From NCBI GenBank assembly GCA_031315995.1, contig JALDRG010000013.1:35190-99189 (forward strand): DNA of 64,000 nucleotides. The letters are read 5' to 3'. This DNA is from Nitrospira sp. (lineage in GTDB: Bacteria; Nitrospirota; Nitrospiria; Nitrospirales; Nitrospiraceae). Shown in pieces: positions 49,191 to 58,696 of this stretch. Every line of letters starts with the position of its first letter. The first letter of the stretch is position 1. The notes below the pieces were generated by a model that saw nothing but the letters and a program-made list of their open reading frames with translations, ran no database searches and was not told the origin of the DNA. The position numbers were made by a program, and so were the translations under genes.

Positions 49191-49754
49191 ATGTTGTTGA
49201 TGATCGACAATTATGACTCCTTCACGTACAACCTCGTGCAGTACTTCGGCGAGTTGGGGGAAGAGGTGGAGGTCTATCGGAACGATAAGATTTCCATTCA
49301 GGAGATCGAAGCGCTGAAGCCGCGCCGCCTCGTCATTTCCCCGGGCCCCCGCACGCCGAAAGAGGCGGGGATCTCAGTGGAGGCGATTCGGCATTTCGGC
49401 GGTAAATTGCCGTTGCTGGGCGTGTGTCTGGGCCACCAATCATTGGCGGTCGCGTTCGGCGGCGAAGTCATTCGGGCCGAGCGTCTCATGCATGGAAAAA
49501 CCTCCATGGTCCGCCATGACGGCCGCACGATCTTCCGCAATCTGCCGAACCCATTCGAAGCTACCCGCTATCACTCGCTCATCGTGAACCGCCAGAATTT
49601 ACCGGACTGTTTCGAGGTCAGCGCCGAGACAGCCGAAGGCGAGATCATGGGGATGCGTCACAAAACGTTGGGCATCGAAGGTGTGCAATTCCATCCGGAG
49701 TCGATTCTCACCACCGCGGGCAAGGAGCTGCTCAGGAATTTCTTGAAACTCTAG
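49191..49754 (+). CDS. trpG: Anthranilate synthase component II (glutamine amidotransferase)
   Basis: 187 residues of a class I glutamine amidotransferase. The catalytic cysteine is Cys79 in [15 protein letters not shown], and the His-Glu pair is in [28 protein letters not shown] is the typical start. It supplies ammonia to TrpE, and could also serve as PabA. A 91-base gap separates it from trpE. Confidence 0.97.
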   Translation: MLLMIDNYDSFTYNLVQYFGELGEEVEVYRNDKISIQEIEALKPRRLVISPGPRTPKEAGISVEAIRHFGGKLPLLGVCLGHQSLAVAFGGEVIRAERLMHGKTSMVRHDGRTIFRNLPNPFEATRYHSLIVNRQNLPDCFEVSAETAEGEIMGMRHKTLGIEGVQFHPESILTTAGKELLRNFLKL

Positions 49755-49837
49755 CCATAGCCCTCGGCGATCCGCGGTCAGCTGTTATCTTGAAGCGTTC
49801 CGCGCGCGCCGACAATCGATTGTTGTATGCGCCCTGC

Positions 49838-50854
49838 ATGATCAAAGACGCGATCCAAAAGTTGGCCGAACGGTCTGATCTCACCGAGCAAGAAGCCGAG
49901 ACCGTCATGGGTGAGATCATGGACGGCACGGCGACGTGCGCCCAGATCGCCGGCTACCTCATGGGGCTTCGGATGAAGGGGGAGACCGTCGCGGAGATCG
50001 CCGGATCCGTGCAGGCCATGCGGACTCGCGCCACGAAAATCCGGGTCAGAGACTCCCAGGTCGTGGATACCTGCGGAACTGGGGGAGATCGAGCGCAGAC
50101 CTTCAACATTTCGACCACGGCGGCATTCATCGTGTCGGGAGCCGGTTTGACGGTCGCCAAACACGGCAACCGGTCGGTTTCATCCAAATCCGGCAGCGCC
50201 GATGTGTTGGAGGCGCTGGGCGTGGCGATCGATCTTTCGACAGAGCGGGTTGCCGATTGCGTGAATGAGGTGGGGATCGGGTTTCTCTTCGCTCCGCTCT
50301 ACCATCGCGCGATGAAACACTGTGCCCAGCCTCGGCAGGAACTGGGGATTCGTACCCTCTTGAATATCCTTGGTCCGTTGACCAATCCGGCCGGCGCTCG
50401 CCTTCAGCTTGTCGGCGTGTTCGATGCAGGCCTGACGGAGTTGTTAGCCAAGGTATTGCTTCACTTGGGCGCGCAACATTGTTTTGTCGTGCACGGCATG
50501 GACGGGTTGGACGAAATCACTCTCACGGGCCGGACGCGAATCTCAGAGGGCAAGGCCGGCGTGGTGTCGAGTTACACCATCGACCCGACAGAGTTCGGGC
50601 TGTCGCGTGTCAACCCGAAGGAACTGATCGGCGGGAGTGCCGAGGACAATGCGGCCATCACGCGCGATATTTTCCGAGGACGAAAAGGACCGAAGCGCGA
50701 CATCGTGTGCCTCAACGCGGCGCCGGCGTTGGTGGCCGGACGCAAGGCGAAGACCCTGCAGGAAGGGTTTCAATTGGCCCAGCGGACGATTGATTCGGGC
50801 GCCGCCATGGAGAAACTGGATCAGCTCATCGCATTTACGAAGAAGGCGTCGTGA
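49838..50854 (+). CDS. trpD: Anthranilate phosphoribosyltransferase
   Basis: 338 residues with the family motifs DTCGTGGDRAQTFNISTT (PRPP/Mg site), AKHGNRSVSSKSGSADVLE and [16 protein letters not shown]. It transfers phosphoribose to anthranilate. The ATG at 49838 matches the family length; the longer frame begins at TTG 49790. No strong ribosome-binding site is visible, so coupling to trpG is plausible. Confidence 0.96.
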   Translation: MIKDAIQKLAERSDLTEQEAETVMGEIMDGTATCAQIAGYLMGLRMKGETVAEIAGSVQAMRTRATKIRVRDSQVVDTCGTGGDRAQTFNISTTAAFIVSGAGLTVAKHGNRSVSSKSGSADVLEALGVAIDLSTERVADCVNEVGIGFLFAPLYHRAMKHCAQPRQELGIRTLLNILGPLTNPAGARLQLVGVFDAGLTELLAKVLLHLGAQHCFVVHGMDGLDEITLTGRTRISEGKAGVVSSYTIDPTEFGLSRVNPKELIGGSAEDNAAITRDIFRGRKGPKRDIVCLNAAPALVAGRKAKTLQEGFQLAQRTIDSGAAMEKLDQLIAFTKKAS

Positions 50855-50858
50855 TATC

Positions 50859-51683
50859 GTGATTCTCGATCGGATTCTGGAACATAAGCGAGCGGAAATT
50901 CGCCGCAAGAACAGCCGCGGGTATCTTGCGGATCTGAAGACCAGGATTCGTGATGTCGGGCCGACGATAGGATTCGCTGTCACCCTCGATGCGCGACGCA
51001 CTCCGACCCGACCGGCGCTCATTGCCGAGGTCAAGAAGGCCTCGCCGAGCCTGGGCCTGTTGCGGCCGGAGTTCGAGCAACGGTTTGATCCGGTGGCCAT
51101 CGCTGAAGCCTATCGGGAGCAGGGAGCCACGGCCGTCTCCGTGTTGACGGACAAGGATTTTTTTCAAGGGAGTCTGGAGTATTTGGCCGACGTGAAGCGG
51201 AAGGTCGGCCTGCCCGCCCTGAATAAAGAATTCATGGTCGCGGAGATTCAATTCTACGAAGCCAGGGCCTATGGTGCGGACGCTGTGTTGCTGATTGTGG
51301 CCGGGCTGGAGAAACGCCAATTGCTCGACTTCGCCGCGCTTGCGAAAGAGTTGTCGCTCGATGTGCTGGTCGAGACGCATCACGAGCGTGAATTGGATAT
51401 TGTGCTGGAATGGTTGCCCGACGTCCGCATGATCGGCATCAACAATCGTGACCTCAAGACCTTCTCGACGGACCTTGGCGTGACCCAGCGGCTGGCGAAG
51501 CGTATTCCCGGCGACAAGTTGATCGTGAGCGAGAGCGGGATTCACAAGCGGGCCGATGTCGTGCGGGTGGTCGAGGCGGGTGTCCATGCCATGCTGATCG
51601 GCGAGTCGTTGATTCGGGCTCACGATATCGGCGCGAAAATTCGTGAGCTACTGGGCGATGACACGAACAAGGAGAAGCCATGA
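50859..51683 (+). CDS. trpC: Indole-3-glycerol-phosphate synthase
   Basis: 274 residues beginning at GTG 50859, four bases after trpD. The barrel includes ALIAEVKKASPSLGLLRPEF (catalytic Lys region), AVSVLTDKDFFQGSLEYLAD, LPALNKEFMV, and ESGIHKRADVVRVVEAGVHA. It closes the indole ring from carboxyphenylamino-deoxyribulose phosphate. It is a single-function TrpC, with TrpF encoded separately downstream. Confidence 0.96.
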   Translation: MILDRILEHKRAEIRRKNSRGYLADLKTRIRDVGPTIGFAVTLDARRTPTRPALIAEVKKASPSLGLLRPEFEQRFDPVAIAEAYREQGATAVSVLTDKDFFQGSLEYLADVKRKVGLPALNKEFMVAEIQFYEARAYGADAVLLIVAGLEKRQLLDFAALAKELSLDVLVETHHERELDIVLEWLPDVRMIGINNRDLKTFSTDLGVTQRLAKRIPGDKLIVSESGIHKRADVVRVVEAGVHAMLIGESLIRAHDIGAKIRELLGDDTNKEKP

Positions 51684-51994
51684 AGACGCGACTGTCTCTC
51701 AGTGTGATGGCAGGTGTGTTGACCTTGGCCGGCTGCCTGAATCAGGAAATCCTCGAATACTCTCCGAAGTGGGATTCCTGGATGGGCAGCAGCAAAGACG
51801 AGCGTATCAAGGAAATGGGGATTCCCACGCGGTGCCATTCCTTCAAAGACGGCGGAGAGGTCTGCGAATGGTCGATCCCCCAACAGGACGGGAGACAGGA
51901 TTTGATCGGCCTGACGTTCAACGCCAAGGGGCAGGCCTGCCAGTGGTCCTATCGCGGATTCTACGGCATGCAGAAGAGCAAGACTGGTTGTTGA
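51680..51994 (+). CDS. Small lipoprotein of unknown function inside the trp operon
   Basis: 104 residues with a lipoprotein signal peptide (MAGVLTLAGC, cysteine at 19). The mature part has a D-x-W-x-GSSKDERI helix region and three later cysteines (RCHSF, EVCEW, QACQW) that could form disulfides, and ends in a Gly-Cys. The ATG overlaps the trpC stop by ATGA, so it is translated with the operon. The pattern recalls SmpA/BamE-like small lipoproteins (GIPTRC and a lone-strand layout), but that resemblance is weak. No link to tryptophan synthesis is apparent. Confidence 0.75.
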   Translation: MKTRLSLSVMAGVLTLAGCLNQEILEYSPKWDSWMGSSKDERIKEMGIPTRCHSFKDGGEVCEWSIPQQDGRQDLIGLTFNAKGQACQWSYRGFYGMQKSKTGC

Positions 51995-51998
51995 GGCC

Positions 51999-52631
51999 AT
52001 GTCTGTGAAGGTGAAGATTTGCGGTCTGACGAACGCAGAAGATGCGGTCGTGGCGGTGGAGGCCGGCGCCGACGCGATTGGGTTCGTCTTCCATAAGAAG
52101 AGCCCTCGTTGCGCGGAGCAGGCGGTGGTGAAGGCGATTGTGAAGGACCTGCCCCCGTTTGTGTTGCCGGTCGGCGTGTTCGTGAATGAGGATGCCAAGC
52201 TGGTGCGCGACGTCATGGACAGTTGTGGCCTCGCGCTCGCCCAGCTCCATGGCGACGAGACGGCCGCCTATTGCGAGACGCTTGGGCGTCCGGTGCTGAA
52301 GGCGATTCGCCTCAGGGATCGTCGCTCCTTTTTGGCCTTGGCCGAATTTCAAGGACGAGCCGGCGTGCGAGGATTCCTCGTGGATGCGTTTTCGCCCGAT
52401 GCCTACGGTGGCACAGGACAGCTCGCCGATTGGTCGTTGGCGGCGGAAGCGGCAGGGGTGGCGCGTATTCTGCTGGCGGGCGGGTTGACGCCGGAGAATG
52501 TTGCACAAGCCATCGAGCAGGTTCGACCATACGGGGTCGATGTCAGTAGTGGTGTCGAAGCCAGTCCCGGCAAGAAGGACCATGAGAAGGTACGGGCCTT
52601 CGTGCGGGCCGTCAGGCTTGTCTCCCGTTAG
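51999..52631 (+). CDS. trpF: Phosphoribosylanthranilate isomerase
   Basis: 210 residues. [20 protein letters not shown] carries the catalytic cysteine (near residue 7). [33 protein letters not shown] (catalytic Asp) and [11 protein letters not shown] are the standard barrel motifs, and VDVSSGVE ends it. It lies 4 bases after the small lipoprotein gene. Confidence 0.96.
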   Translation: MSVKVKICGLTNAEDAVVAVEAGADAIGFVFHKKSPRCAEQAVVKAIVKDLPPFVLPVGVFVNEDAKLVRDVMDSCGLALAQLHGDETAAYCETLGRPVLKAIRLRDRRSFLALAEFQGRAGVRGFLVDAFSPDAYGGTGQLADWSLAAEAAGVARILLAGGLTPENVAQAIEQVRPYGVDVSSGVEASPGKKDHEKVRAFVRAVRLVSR

Positions 52632-52678
52632 GTCAGCGGCTATACTTTTATGTTGCACGACTAGCCGAAGGAATATGC

Positions 52679-53869
52679 ATGGCGATACCAGATCGACAGG
52701 GGCGGTTCGGAGCTTACGGAGGGCGGTATGTCCCTGAGACCCTCATGCCGGCGCTGTTGGAGTTGGAGGAAGTCTACCAACGCACGCGTCGCGACAGGAA
52801 GTTTCAAGCCGAGCTGAGACATTATTTGAAGGAATATGTCGGCCGGCCGACACCCCTTTATTTCGCGCAACGTCTGACGAAGCGGTTGGGTGGCGCGAAG
52901 ATTTATCTCAAGCGGGAAGACCTGTGCCATACCGGCGCCCATAAGATCAATAACGCCGTCGGACAGGCCCTTCTTGCTCGTCGCATGAAGAAGCCGCGTC
53001 TCATTGCCGAGACCGGCGCGGGTCAGCACGGAGTGGCGACGGCGACGGTGGCCGCGATGTTCGGTCTCGAATGTGAAATCTACATGGGCACGGAAGATAT
53101 GCAGCGCCAAGCGTTGAACGTCTTCCGGATGCGGCTCCTCGGATCCACGGTGACGGGGGTCGATGCCGGCAGCCGAACCTTAAAGGACGCCATTAGCGAA
53201 GCGATGCGGGATTGGACGACCAATGTGCGGACGACTCACTATGTGCTCGGCTCGGTCCTCGGCGCACATCCCTATCCGATGATGATCCGGGATTTTCAAT
53301 CCGTGATCGGGCGCGAAGCCCGCAAGCAAATTCTGACGGCGGAAGGCCGGCTTCCCGATTGCCTGATCGCCTGTGTCGGCGGCGGGAGTAACGCGATGGG
53401 GCTGTTCCATGCCTTCGTCCCGGACAAGAAGGTCAAGATGGTGGGGGTCGAAGCCGGCGGGCTTGGCGTCGCAAGCGGCAAACATGCGGCCCGGTTCGAA
53501 GGCGGGCGTCCTGGCGTGCTCCAAGGGACGATGACCTATCTGTTGCAAGACGAGAACGGCCAGGTGAATCTCACCCATTCCGTGTCGGCAGGACTGGACT
53601 ATGCGGCGGTGGGTCCGGAACACAGCTATTACAAAGAAACGAATCGCGCCCAGTATACGTCGGTGACGGACGACGAAGCGTTGACCGCGTTCGATCTCCT
53701 CGCGCGGGAGGAGGGGATTATGCCCGCGCTGGAAAGCGCCCACGCCATTGCCGAGGTCATGAAGTGCGCGCCCAAGATGAAAAAGAGCCAGATCCTCATC
53801 GTGAACTTATCCGGGCGCGGGGATAAGGATGTGCAGCAGGTGGCCAGAATCAAGGGCGTGACGCTCTAG
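52679..53869 (+). CDS. trpB: Tryptophan synthase beta chain
   Basis: 396 residues. [18 protein letters not shown] opens the protein, [20 protein letters not shown] carries the PLP lysine (Lys89), and [15 protein letters not shown] is the phosphate-binding loop. It condenses indole with serine. It lies 47 bases after trpF and 63 bases before trpA. Confidence 0.98.
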   Translation: MAIPDRQGRFGAYGGRYVPETLMPALLELEEVYQRTRRDRKFQAELRHYLKEYVGRPTPLYFAQRLTKRLGGAKIYLKREDLCHTGAHKINNAVGQALLARRMKKPRLIAETGAGQHGVATATVAAMFGLECEIYMGTEDMQRQALNVFRMRLLGSTVTGVDAGSRTLKDAISEAMRDWTTNVRTTHYVLGSVLGAHPYPMMIRDFQSVIGREARKQILTAEGRLPDCLIACVGGGSNAMGLFHAFVPDKKVKMVGVEAGGLGVASGKHAARFEGGRPGVLQGTMTYLLQDENGQVNLTHSVSAGLDYAAVGPEHSYYKETNRAQYTSVTDDEALTAFDLLAREEGIMPALESAHAIAEVMKCAPKMKKSQILIVNLSGRGDKDVQQVARIKGVTL

Positions 53870-53932
53870 CAGGTGGTTGAAACGTCCTGAAATTTGTTTT
53901 GAAGGACGAACGAGAGGCGTAGGTATATCCAC

Positions 53933-54733
53933 ATGAATCGCTTGGATCACACATTGACTCAATTGAGAGCGAAAGGGGAGAAAGCGCTTATCACCTACAT
54001 CATGGCCGGTGATCCGTCGTTGCAAGAGACGGAACAACTGGTACTTGAATTGGAACGGGCGGGTGCCGACGTGATTGAATTAGGGGTTCCCTTTTCCGAT
54101 CCCATCGCCGACGGACCGGTCATTCAGAAAGCCGCCGAGCGCGGCCTGCAAAGCGGCACCTCTCTTCGAAAGATTCTGGAGTCGGTGAGACATTTGCGTA
54201 TCTCGACCCAAATTCCCATCGTGTTGATGGCCTATTACAACAACATCCATGCCTTCGGCGAAGCAGACTTCTGCCGGAGCGCTGCGGAGGCCGGGGTGGA
54301 TGGCTTGATCGTGCCGGATATGCCGCCGGACGAGGCGGGACCGCTGCGTGGCCCGGCTGATGCGGTCGGACTTCACTTGATTTTTCTATTGGCTCCGACC
54401 AGCACGGCTTCGCGGCGTGCCTATGTGGCGAAGGAGTCCGGCGGATTTGTCTATTATGTTTCCATCACGGGCATAACTGGCGCTAAACTACACGACATGG
54501 CGGGTGTGCGCGACAACGTCGCCAAGATCAGAAGGCACACCAAGACGCCTGTTGCCGTCGGATTTGGAGTGGCGACTCCGGACGATGCCGCGCGCGTGGC
54601 CCGCGTCGCTGACGGCGTCATTGTGGGCAGCGCAATTGTCCGTCGTGTTGGGGACCATGGTCAGGATGGCCGACTTGTTCAGGAAGTGGGTGCTTTCGTT
54701 CGATCCCTCAAGGTGGCGATGCAGCCTGTCTAG
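53933..54733 (+). CDS. trpA: Tryptophan synthase alpha chain
   Basis: 266 residues. ADVIELGVPFSDPIADGPVI includes the catalytic Glu and Asp, and GFVYYVSITGITGAKL is the conserved loop. The phosphate site reads GFGVATPDDAARVARVADGV. It cleaves indole-glycerol phosphate and channels indole to TrpB. A terminator hairpin follows the stop codon, so this is the end of the trp operon. Confidence 0.97.
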   Translation: MNRLDHTLTQLRAKGEKALITYIMAGDPSLQETEQLVLELERAGADVIELGVPFSDPIADGPVIQKAAERGLQSGTSLRKILESVRHLRISTQIPIVLMAYYNNIHAFGEADFCRSAAEAGVDGLIVPDMPPDEAGPLRGPADAVGLHLIFLLAPTSTASRRAYVAKESGGFVYYVSITGITGAKLHDMAGVRDNVAKIRRHTKTPVAVGFGVATPDDAARVARVADGVIVGSAIVRRVGDHGQDGRLVQEVGAFVRSLKVAMQPV

Positions 54734-54737
54734 CAGT

Positions 54738-54755
54738 CCGGCCTCGCCGGCTTTT
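54738..54755 (+). terminator. Terminator after trpA
   Basis: CCGGC-CTC-GCCGG forms a 5-base GC stem (54738-54750) followed by CTTTT, five bases past the trpA stop. The stem is short but very stable, and its position ends the trp transcript. Confidence 0.55.
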
Positions 54756-54938
54756 CGATATTCCCTCACCATTTTCGATCGATATTTTCTGGAGTCATTC
54801 CCATCGAGCCCAGTTCGTATGGTCGTTCAGACCGCGGGTAGGGTAACCGCGCGCCCATTTCCGACCAGATTCGATGCGTCTATGGCAGCGGTTCCATGCC
54901 CTGCCTTGCAATGTTTGTCCTTCACATGAGGAGAAGCC

Positions 54939-56015
54939 ATGGCCCTAGCTCGCCGGAAGGTCAGCCGAATCGCTCGCAGGACGACTTCTCGATCCACATC
55001 GGTCGCTCCACGCCGGACCACGTCACGCAAGCCCACACCGATGGGAGACGAGCGCTTGATCCGTACCCTACAACAACGATTGTTTGAGACCGTGTGCAAT
55101 CCGGATGGGGAGGCCCGTTCACCCATCGGTGTGTCGGCGGCGTTCGTGCAACTCTTCCGGCAGCTGACGAAAGTCGAGGGCATTGCCGTGTATGTGCGTG
55201 ACGAGCAGACGCGAGAAATGGCCTGTCTGGCCGAGGCCGGTTGCGCCAATAGCTCCCTCGCGGGACAGTGGCGGGAGATGTTGGCGAAGGCGGAACAGTT
55301 GGGGCAGATCGTGAGCGGCGGCTTACATGGATTTCGGTTGCATCGTATCGGACGGATGGAAGGGCTCATTATGGTGCAAACCGGGAAATCACAGCGCCTG
55401 ACCTCGCGCCAGCTGCGCGCTGTCGTCGTGGCCGTCGAGCCGTGGTTGGCGGTGGCCTTGGATCATGCCAGATTGTCAATCAAATACGCCGCGAAAATTC
55501 TGCGGATTCAGCATATGGAGCAGGTGAGCGATCTCCTGAATTCGTCCCTGGGCGAGGAAGAAAAATTACGTCGCGCGTTAGATGCTGCGATTCGTTTGGT
55601 TGAAGCCGAGGCCGGGGCGTTGTTTCTCGGTACCGTCGACGGAACATTGAAGCTCTATGCGGTTGCCGGCGAGCATGCGGCTGGATTGTCGGCTCTTCAG
55701 TCGCCCATCGCTGCCGCAGTCCATCGCACAGGCCAGGCCGTTCTCATCACACAGGGAGGACAGGATGCACGATTAGTCGCCGGCCAAGGATGGCAGGCCG
55801 CCATTTCAGTGGCGTCCCTCGTCTCCGTTCCCGTCCGCACGGGGGCACAGGCTGTGGGCGTCCTGGAAGTGGTCAACAGACGCAGCGGTAAACCATTCAG
55901 CAATTGGGATGTGTTGGAACTGGCGAGTCTCTCGAATCAGTTTGGGTTGGCGATCGACAACTTACGGAGAAGAGCGGTCGGAACAGCCGGCACGAAAGCG
56001 GCCGGGCAAGCTTAA
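54939..56015 (+). CDS. Two-GAF-domain sensory protein
   Basis: 358 residues. A basic, Thr/Ser/Arg-rich N-terminus (about 40 residues) precedes a degenerate GAF-like domain (residues 50-175) and a clear second GAF domain (about 195-340: DAAIRLVEAEAGALFLGTVD, SLVSVPVRTGAQAVGVLEVV). No output domain is attached. GAGGAG precedes the ATG. It may sense a ligand and signal by protein contact; the target is unknown. The end overlaps the convergent lipoprotein gene by 4 bases. Confidence 0.85.
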   Translation: MALARRKVSRIARRTTSRSTSVAPRRTTSRKPTPMGDERLIRTLQQRLFETVCNPDGEARSPIGVSAAFVQLFRQLTKVEGIAVYVRDEQTREMACLAEAGCANSSLAGQWREMLAKAEQLGQIVSGGLHGFRLHRIGRMEGLIMVQTGKSQRLTSRQLRAVVVAVEPWLAVALDHARLSIKYAAKILRIQHMEQVSDLLNSSLGEEEKLRRALDAAIRLVEAEAGALFLGTVDGTLKLYAVAGEHAAGLSALQSPIAAAVHRTGQAVLITQGGQDARLVAGQGWQAAISVASLVSVPVRTGAQAVGVLEVVNRRSGKPFSNWDVLELASLSNQFGLAIDNLRRRAVGTAGTKAAGQA

Positions 56016-56617
56016 CGTTTCTCAGGCGGCATATACTTGATCATGTCCGACGCCAGCTTGGTGGCAAGATCCCGCATATCCGGACGGATGAACAGGTAAC
56101 TTTCCTGCACTTGGTGTCGCGCCTTCCACACGATGGCGCCGTTCACGGCGTCCACCAGCCGCATGCTCAGGCCTACGCGGGCGATGTTGTCGCCTTCTTC
56201 TCTCGTGAATTCCCAGGCATTCACTTTGACGACCAGCAGAGAGTCCGCTCCCAGCGCGTGCCCGATCTTGATCGCGGAGGTCTTGTCCGATTGGCCGGTC
56301 GTTTCCATCCGTGAAAAATATGTCACGAGCGCATCGAAGGCGTCTTTGGTGGTCTGGAACGTGTCGGTCACCTGGTCGGGTGGAACCACTTTCTCGACGC
56401 GGCGGCTCTTGATCAGTACCTTGGCCACGACTTCTTCGACGTCTTCGCGGGCGCTATCGTAGTTTCCTGAAATCGGGAGAATAGCCATCGTCTTGGGGTA
56501 GAACCCTCGCGCGGCAGGCCCTTCCCACATCTCTTGCAAGCCCCCACAGCCGGCGAGGAGGCCGGTCATTACGAGGCAGAGCACAACGCTGATTGTGGAG
56601 CACATGTGTCGTGTCAT
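56012..56617 (-). CDS. Lipoprotein with a GNA1162/DUF799-like fold (uncertain)
   Basis: 201 residues. The signal peptide ends in the lipobox GLLAGC. The mature part (TMAILPISGNYDSAREDVEE, ADSLLVVKVNAWEF, ARVGLSMRLVDAVNGAIVW) has the alternating pattern of GNA1162/CsgG-type lipoproteins whose job at the outer membrane is unknown. An upstream TTG start (56650) is possible but unlikely. It lies 47 bases after the TraF-like gene. Confidence 0.7.
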   Translation of the reverse strand: MTRHMCSTISVVLCLVMTGLLAGCGGLQEMWEGPAARGFYPKTMAILPISGNYDSAREDVEEVVAKVLIKSRRVEKVVPPDQVTDTFQTTKDAFDALVTYFSRMETTGQSDKTSAIKIGHALGADSLLVVKVNAWEFTREEGDNIARVGLSMRLVDAVNGAIVWKARHQVQESYLFIRPDMRDLATKLASDMIKYMPPEKR

Positions 56618-56664
56618 GGTTCGTACAACAAGTGTAGCAGAATGGTTCAATGCCGAAGGCGATC

Positions 56665-57810
56665 TTAGAAGGTCAAGGCTATAGATCCCGACGCCAAAGC
56701 GGCCTGGTCCCTGAAATCATACCCGCCGGCGATGTCGATCCGCAAGGCAAGGATACGGAGACCGAAGCCTGCGGTCGGAATGAAGGGCGTTTTCGCATCC
56801 TGCATATTCTTAAACGCGCCGACCCTGAAGGAGAGGAGCTCCGACAGGATAGTCTGCTCGGCTCCCAGGCTCAGGAGCTGACTATGGACGCCGGGGGTGA
56901 GCGTGTTGTTCTTCGTAATATCCACATCCGCGCTCAACGTCAAGGAGTTGTAGGGGTTGACGGCGAGGCCGGTCCGGATCTGCGGGAGCAATTTGAATTT
57001 GTCCCCATTGGGCGCATCGAAGGTCGGCGCATTGATGTCCTTGGCCACGATACCCATCCGCAACCAGGATGAGGGCCGAAACATGGCACCCACGTCGATG
57101 CCAATCGCGGTCGAAATTTTGGCGCGCCCGATGTCCTCGAACACTCTTACGTCGTCGCTGGCGCCGCGGATGTTGGTCGCGCCCGTGTAGGCCGCGCCCT
57201 GGATGACCTTGCCGGTCACACCGATCGAAAACACCCGGTCCATGAAGGCGTAGGCATAGGAGAGGGCGGCTTGCCGGACTTCGAGCCCGTTCATGGCGAA
57301 TTGTCCGTTGACGGTGAGATTGGTGCCGTTATTGGTAAATCCCACCGGGCTTCGCAGGAATCCGCCGGAAGTGGCGACATCCGAGACGTTGAACCCCAGC
57401 GCATGTTCGCCGAAGTTGCCCTTGACGTAGAAGCCGCCCGAGGCGGCCGCAGTGAGGTTGGTGCCTGGTCGGTTGATGCGATTGATCTGTTGTTGAAGTC
57501 GGGCGATGTTGGCGGCCGACGTATCGTTTAAGTTTAGATTGTTGATGTCTTTCAAGGAGTCAAAGACGTCGCCGCGATCGACGACCTGTCCGCTGCCTTG
57601 AAAGCGAATATCGAATTTCTTGCTCATCGCCATCCCGGCGGGATTCCAATAGGTCGCGAGAGAGTCGGTGGTCGTGGCCACGCCGGCCCCACCCATGCCC
57701 ATTTGACGTGCCCCGACGATAACAAACTCCACGGCGGCCGCTTGGAGCGGCAAGACAATGGCCAGGAACAGGGTCGTCAACCGGACGTACGGTATGAGTG
57801 GTAGGTTCAT
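56665..57810 (-). CDS. TraF_2/PorV-like outer-membrane beta-barrel protein
   Basis: 381 residues with a signal peptide (LTTLFLAIVLPLQAAA) and a long beta-rich mature part containing the GARQMGMGGAGVATTTDSLA segment near the start, the hallmark of conjugal-transfer TraF-like/UPF0164 outer-membrane proteins. Aromatic-ended strands suggest a barrel (GYDFRDQAALASGSIALTF closes the protein). The ATG at 57810 gives the signal peptide; a TTG at 57828 is possible. The role may be transport or outer-membrane assembly. Confidence 0.8.
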   Translation of the reverse strand: MNLPLIPYVRLTTLFLAIVLPLQAAAVEFVIVGARQMGMGGAGVATTTDSLATYWNPAGMAMSKKFDIRFQGSGQVVDRGDVFDSLKDINNLNLNDTSAANIARLQQQINRINRPGTNLTAAASGGFYVKGNFGEHALGFNVSDVATSGGFLRSPVGFTNNGTNLTVNGQFAMNGLEVRQAALSYAYAFMDRVFSIGVTGKVIQGAAYTGATNIRGASDDVRVFEDIGRAKISTAIGIDVGAMFRPSSWLRMGIVAKDINAPTFDAPNGDKFKLLPQIRTGLAVNPYNSLTLSADVDITKNNTLTPGVHSQLLSLGAEQTILSELLSFRVGAFKNMQDAKTPFIPTAGFGLRILALRIDIAGGYDFRDQAALASGSIALTF

Positions 57811-57952
57811 AGAGCGGTCGAACTCCAATTTCAGCGGCGAGGCTGGCTCAGTCTACGCAAAGATCCTGAAGGCGTCAAGAAATCACCGTCGAGGTCTGAG
57901 ACGTCGTCCATGCCGCATGAGCAGCCGAGGGCTGTCAGCTTGTGCTGGTGCG

Positions 57953-58696
57953 TTATGAGGACACGATCATCCCATCTTGCATGGACACGATACGATCGGC
58001 TTGAGACGATAGTTTGTCGTTATGAGTGACGATAACGAACGTCGTCCCGCGTGACCGGTTCAATTGACGAAGCAAGGCGAATAAGGCGTCACCTGTGTGC
58101 GTATCGAGGTTGCCCGTCGGTTCATCGGCCAACACGAGATCCGGTTGTTGCATCAAGGCGCGTGCGACGGAGACCCGTTGTTGTTCACCGCCTGACAGTT
58201 CGCCTGGTTTGTGGTGGAGTCGATCGGCCAACCCGACCTCGCCGAGGAGTTTCGTCGCTTCGCCGACGACATCAGCCATGTCACGCTTCTGAATCATCGC
58301 CGGGAGGCAGGCGTTTTCCAGAGCAGAGAATTCAGGGAGCAGGTGATGAAATTGAAACACGAAGCCGACGCGTTTGTTCCGAAACTCTGCCTGCTGGTGC
58401 TCCGTGAGCTGAAAGAGATTTTGCCCATCGAACGACACGGTGCCCTTCGTGGGTCGATCCAAGGTGCCGAGGATTTGGAGCAACGTGCTCTTGCCTGCTC
58501 CGGACGCTCCCATGATGGCGATCAGTTCACCGCGTGCGATGCGCAGGTTGATGGAGTTCAGCACCACCAATTCCCGACCGCCCATAGGAAACGACTTATA
58601 GAGGTCGACGACGTCAATCATGTCGGTACGGCAATCTGTGATGTGCGATGGTCCATCTTCATGCTGAGGAATCTCGTGATATTCGGCTGCCGTCAC
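57953..58696 (-). CDS. lolD: Lipoprotein-releasing ABC transporter ATPase
   Basis: 247 residues. Walker A is GASGAGKST, the signature is [15 protein letters not shown], and Walker B reads [12 protein letters not shown]. LolD powers release of lipoproteins from the inner membrane to LolA. The GTG at 58696 overlaps the lolC stop (GTGA), which favours coupling; an ATG at 58621 would give a more usual LolD length without the non-conserved 25-residue extension. Confidence 0.93.
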   Translation of the reverse strand: MTAAEYHEIPQHEDGPSHITDCRTDMIDVVDLYKSFPMGGRELVVLNSINLRIARGELIAIMGASGAGKSTLLQILGTLDRPTKGTVSFDGQNLFQLTEHQQAEFRNKRVGFVFQFHHLLPEFSALENACLPAMIQKRDMADVVGEATKLLGEVGLADRLHHKPGELSGGEQQRVSVARALMQQPDLVLADEPTGNLDTHTGDALFALLRQLNRSRGTTFVIVTHNDKLSSQADRIVSMQDGMIVSS

